From the NCBI GenBank assembly GCA_021166835.1, contig JAJPEN010000090.1, positions 1 to 64,000 on the forward strand: a stretch of 64,000 bases of DNA, written 5' to 3'. The DNA is from Burkholderiaceae bacterium (GTDB taxonomy: Bacteria > Pseudomonadota > Gammaproteobacteria > Burkholderiales > Burkholderiaceae). Positions 61,636-64,000 of the stretch are shown one piece after another. How positions within the stretch are numbered: position 1 is the stretch's first letter; every line of letters starts with the position of its first letter. Both the position numbers and the translations under genes were made by a program. The notes under the pieces were generated by a model that had not been told where the DNA came from, ran no database searches, and saw nothing but the letters and a program-made list of their open reading frames with translations.

Positions 61636-62736
61636 GTGCGCGAATTCAAGAATCACGATCTGGTCGACGACATCAGCAAGCCGGGTGTGCGCTACGAGAA
61701 GCGCCCGGCGAAGACGCCCGACGGCAAGACCGTTCCCGGCCTGTACAACGCCTGGATCACGCTGGACAACCCGACGCAGTACAACTCGTACACGACCGAC
61801 ATGGTCAAGGGCGTGATCCTCGCGTTCCGCGCCGCATCGAACGCGCGCGACGTCAACTGCGTGGTCTTCACCGGCGCCGGCGACAAGGCCTTCTGCACCG
61901 GCGGCAACACGAAGGAATACGCCGAGTACTACGCCGGCCATCCGCAGGAATACCGGCAGTACATGCGGCTGTTCAACGACATGGTCTCGGCCATCCTCGC
62001 CTGCGACAAGCCGGTGATCTGCCGCGTCAACGGCATGCGCATCGGCGGCGGCCAGGAAATCGGCATGGCCTGCGATTTCTCGGTCGCGCAGGATCTCGCC
62101 CGCTTCGGGCAGGCCGGCCCGAAGCACGGCTCGGCGCCGATCGGAGGCGCCACCGACTTCCTGCCGGTGATGGTCGGCGCCGAGCGCGCGATGGCCGCAT
62201 GCGTGCTGTGCGAGCCGTTCTCGGCGCACAAGGCCTACCAGATGGGTGTCCTCACCGACGTCGTTCCGGCGCTGAAGGTAGACGGCAAGTTCGTCGCCAA
62301 CCCGCTGGTGGAAACGCAGCAGATGTTCGACGAGTACGGGCGCAACGCCTACGGCGAGGCGAAGACCGGCGCGGCGGCTAAAGAGGGCAAGGCGCTGATG
62401 GCGCGCGGCACGGTCGATCTGTCGCTGCTCGACGCGAAGGTCGAGGAGCTGTGCGCGAAGATGCTGCTCACCTTCCCCGATTGCACGACGAAGACGATCG
62501 AGGAGCTGCGCAAGCCCAAGCTCGAGATCTGGAACAAGAACAAGGAGAACTCGCGCGCTTGGCTCGCGCTGAACATGATGACCGAGGCGCGCGCCGGGTT
62601 CACCGCGTTCAACGAGGGCACGAAGGAAGATCGCGAGGTCGACTTCATCCTGTTGCGCCAGAAGCTCGCCGCCGGCGAGAGCTGGGTCGGTCCGCTGCAC
62701 GACTCGATCCAGCCGAAGGCAAAGCACAAGGGTTGA
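61636..62736 (+). CDS. oah: 6-oxocyclohex-1-ene-1-carbonyl-CoA hydrolase
   Basis: This crotonase-fold enzyme of 366 residues adds water twice to the 6-oxo intermediate and opens the ring to 3-hydroxypimelyl-CoA. It carries AFCTGGNTKEYAEYYAG, NGMRIGGGQEIGMACDFSVAQD, and FGQAGPKHGSAPIGGATDFLP, all typical of Oah. The C-terminal half is longer than in usual crotonases. The start is GTG at 61636 with AGGAG nine bases upstream. It is 18 bases from had and 4 bases from dch. Confidence 0.93.
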   Translation: MREFKNHDLVDDISKPGVRYEKRPAKTPDGKTVPGLYNAWITLDNPTQYNSYTTDMVKGVILAFRAASNARDVNCVVFTGAGDKAFCTGGNTKEYAEYYAGHPQEYRQYMRLFNDMVSAILACDKPVICRVNGMRIGGGQEIGMACDFSVAQDLARFGQAGPKHGSAPIGGATDFLPVMVGAERAMAACVLCEPFSAHKAYQMGVLTDVVPALKVDGKFVANPLVETQQMFDEYGRNAYGEAKTGAAAKEGKALMARGTVDLSLLDAKVEELCAKMLLTFPDCTTKTIEELRKPKLEIWNKNKENSRAWLALNMMTEARAGFTAFNEGTKEDREVDFILLRQKLAAGESWVGPLHDSIQPKAKHKG

Positions 62737-62740
62737 AGCG

Positions 62741-63544
62741 ATGACCCAGGCTCCGGCCTCATCGTCGGTCCCGCCGGTCGACTCTCCGCTGCGCGTCGCG
62801 CTCGAGCGCGACGGCGCGCTGCTGCGCCTGACGCTGGCGCGCCCCAAGGCGAACATCGTCGACGCGCAGATGCTCGGCGCGCTGTCGGCGGCGCTGTCCG
62901 AGAACCGCAGCCGCCGCGGCCTGCGGGCGGTGCTGCTCGACGCCGACGGTCCGCACTTCAGCTTCGGCGCGAGCGTCGAGGAGCACCTGCGCGAGCGTTG
63001 CGCGCAGATGCTCTCGACGCTGCACGCGCTGGTCGTCGCGATGGTCGAGTATCCGGCGCCGATTCTCGTGGCCGTGCGCGGGCAGTGCCTGGGCGGCGGC
63101 CTCGAGGTGGCGATGGCGGGCGGCCCGATCTTCGCCGCGCGCGATGCGCAGTTCGGCCAGCCCGAGATGAAGCTCGGCGTGTTCGCGCCGGCCGCCTCCG
63201 TGCTGCTGCCGTACCGCGTGAACCGGCCGGCGGCCGAAGACCTGCTGCTGAGCGGGCGCTCGATCGGCGCCGACGAGGCGAAGGCGATCGGCCTGGCGCT
63301 GCAGGTGTCCGACGACCCGGCCGCTGCCGCGCTCGCGTATTTCGACGCGCACCTCGCCGACAAGAGCGCCTCGAGCCTCGCGCTCGCGCTCGCCGCGGCA
63401 CGCGCCCCGATGATCCGCCAGGTGCGCATGCGCCTGGCCGAGGTCGAGGCGCTCTATCTCGAAAAGCTGATGCAGACGCGCGACGCCAACGAGGGGTTGG
63501 CCGCTTTTCTCGGCAAACGCAAGCCCGCTTGGGAGCACCACTGA
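62741..63544 (+). CDS. dch: Cyclohexa-1,5-diene-1-carbonyl-CoA hydratase
   Basis: This crotonase-fold hydratase of 267 residues acts on the dienoyl-CoA product of benzoyl-CoA reductase. It has LTLARPKANIVDAQML near the N-terminus, PHFSFGASVEEHL, GQCLGGGLEVAMAGGPIFAARDAQFGQPEMKLGVFAP and a short C-terminal helix ending in FLGKRKPAWEHH. Dienoyl-CoA hydratases of this pathway share the FSFGASVEEH segment. Its stop overlaps the bcrC start by one base. Confidence 0.92.
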   Translation: MTQAPASSSVPPVDSPLRVALERDGALLRLTLARPKANIVDAQMLGALSAALSENRSRRGLRAVLLDADGPHFSFGASVEEHLRERCAQMLSTLHALVVAMVEYPAPILVAVRGQCLGGGLEVAMAGGPIFAARDAQFGQPEMKLGVFAPAASVLLPYRVNRPAAEDLLLSGRSIGADEAKAIGLALQVSDDPAAAALAYFDAHLADKSASSLALALAAARAPMIRQVRMRLAEVEALYLEKLMQTRDANEGLAAFLGKRKPAWEHH

Positions 63545-64000
63545 TGACAACCGCAAACCCTGTACAGGCGATCGTCGAGCGTTGCCAGACGCTGTTCGAT
63601 GACCTCGATTTCAACGCCGTCAAGCAATGGAAAGCGGCCGTGCCGGGCCGCAAGGCGATCGGCTACATGCCGATCTACGTGCCGCGCGAGCTGATCCATG
63701 CCGCCGGCATGCTGCCGGTGGGCATCCTCGGCGGCGGCGACCAGCTCGAGGTGATCCAGGGCGACGCCTACTACCAGAGCTACATCTGCCGCATTCCGCG
63801 CTCGACGATCGAACTGGGCCTCACCGGCCGGCTCGACTGTCTCGACGGCATGCTGTTCCCGTCGATCTGCGACGTGATCCGCAACCTGTCGGGCATGTGG
63901 CAGCTGATGTTCAAGGACAAGTACGTCCGCTATTTCGACGCTCCGCAGAACTACGAGGACGAGGTCGGCGGGCGCTTCTACGTGCACGAGCTGGAGATCC
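63544..64000 (+). CDS. bcrC: Benzoyl-CoA reductase subunit C (partial, cut by window end)
   Basis: The first 152 residues are present. They include KAIGYMPIYVPRELIHAAGMLPVGILGGGDQLE, broken here at the AAG.LPVG turn, YYQSYICRIPRSTIELGL and SICDVIRNLSGMW. These match the 2-hydroxyacyl-CoA dehydratase/benzoyl-CoA reductase family and fit BcrC of the ATP-dependent class I enzyme. The Cys residues at YICRI and SICDV lie where cluster ligands are expected. The rest of the enzyme (other Bcr subunits, ferredoxin) should lie to the right of the window. Confidence 0.9.
   Translation, partial: MTTANPVQAIVERCQTLFDDLDFNAVKQWKAAVPGRKAIGYMPIYVPRELIHAAGMLPVGILGGGDQLEVIQGDAYYQSYICRIPRSTIELGLTGRLDCLDGMLFPSICDVIRNLSGMWQLMFKDKYVRYFDAPQNYEDEVGGRFYVHELEI

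Noticed and set aside
57664..63429. A 1,921-codon open frame on the minus strand through the had-oah-dch region
   Set aside because: Only its first-position part is korB. The rest is antisense to clear had, oah and dch genes and has the Arg/Ala/His-rich composition of a shadow frame in GC-rich DNA.

Overview
The window is a high-GC chromosomal segment of a betaproteobacterium, most likely of the order Burkholderiales. The leuA-rpsO-pnp order at the left end is typical of that order, and the right end carries a Thauera-type anaerobic benzoyl-CoA pathway. The organism is therefore probably a facultatively anaerobic degrader of aromatic and branched or terpenoid acids. No rRNA, CRISPR array or complete insertion sequence was seen. 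There is one tRNA gene, tRNA-Arg(CCU).

Layout. (1) 1-8.4 kb holds the housekeeping genes leuA, rpsO and pnp, then a Nudix/metallo-beta-lactamase fusion and a FadJ-like beta-oxidation enzyme with an unusual histidine-rich insert. (2) 8.4-14.5 kb is a signalling island: a membrane c-di-GMP synthase/phosphodiesterase, a FeeM-like acyltransferase and a membrane hybrid histidine kinase. Its centre, about 10.2-13.15 kb, is visibly poorer in GC, and the change falls at the sensor/catalytic junction of both flanking proteins. (3) 14.5-28.6 kb is an acyl-CoA block: thiolase, acyl-CoA dehydrogenases, a Liv-type ABC transporter (livHMGF) with two paralogous binding proteins, and an acyl-CoA synthetase. 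It ends in a TetR regulator fused in frame to the arm-binding domain of a tyrosine integrase.

(4) 28.6-37.7 kb is a translationally coupled operon resembling the acyclic-terpene-utilisation (Atu) cluster: SDR, geranyl-CoA-type carboxylase alpha and beta, two acyl-CoA dehydrogenases, a hydratase and a thioesterase. A divergent TetR regulator faces it, and two matching 13-bp palindromes lie between them. (5) 37.8-49.8 kb holds a HAD-UbiA prenyltransferase and a minus-strand series for 2-hydroxy and 2-oxo acids: iorA, iorB, a TPP-dependent oxidase/decarboxylase, an FAD/Fe-S dehydrogenase, an FMN hydroxyacid oxidase and an ASRT-family protein. (6) 49.9-57 kb holds a LysR regulator with an acyl-CoA ligase, a broken fic gene beside tRNA-Arg, vapBC, an Ap4A phosphorylase, an EamA transporter, folA and a RidA protein.

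(7) 57-64 kb holds korA, korB and a ferritin-like gene (minus strand), divergent from had, oah, dch and bcrC (plus strand, bcrC cut by the window end). The 300-bp divergent region carries an exact FNR-type site and a second perfect palindrome. KorAB would supply reduced ferredoxin to benzoyl-CoA reductase, and Dch, Had and Oah carry the dienoyl-CoA product to ring opening. The indolepyruvate-type oxidoreductase and hydroxyacid dehydrogenases upstream could feed arylacetyl-CoA or acyl-CoA into the same metabolism; that link is inference.
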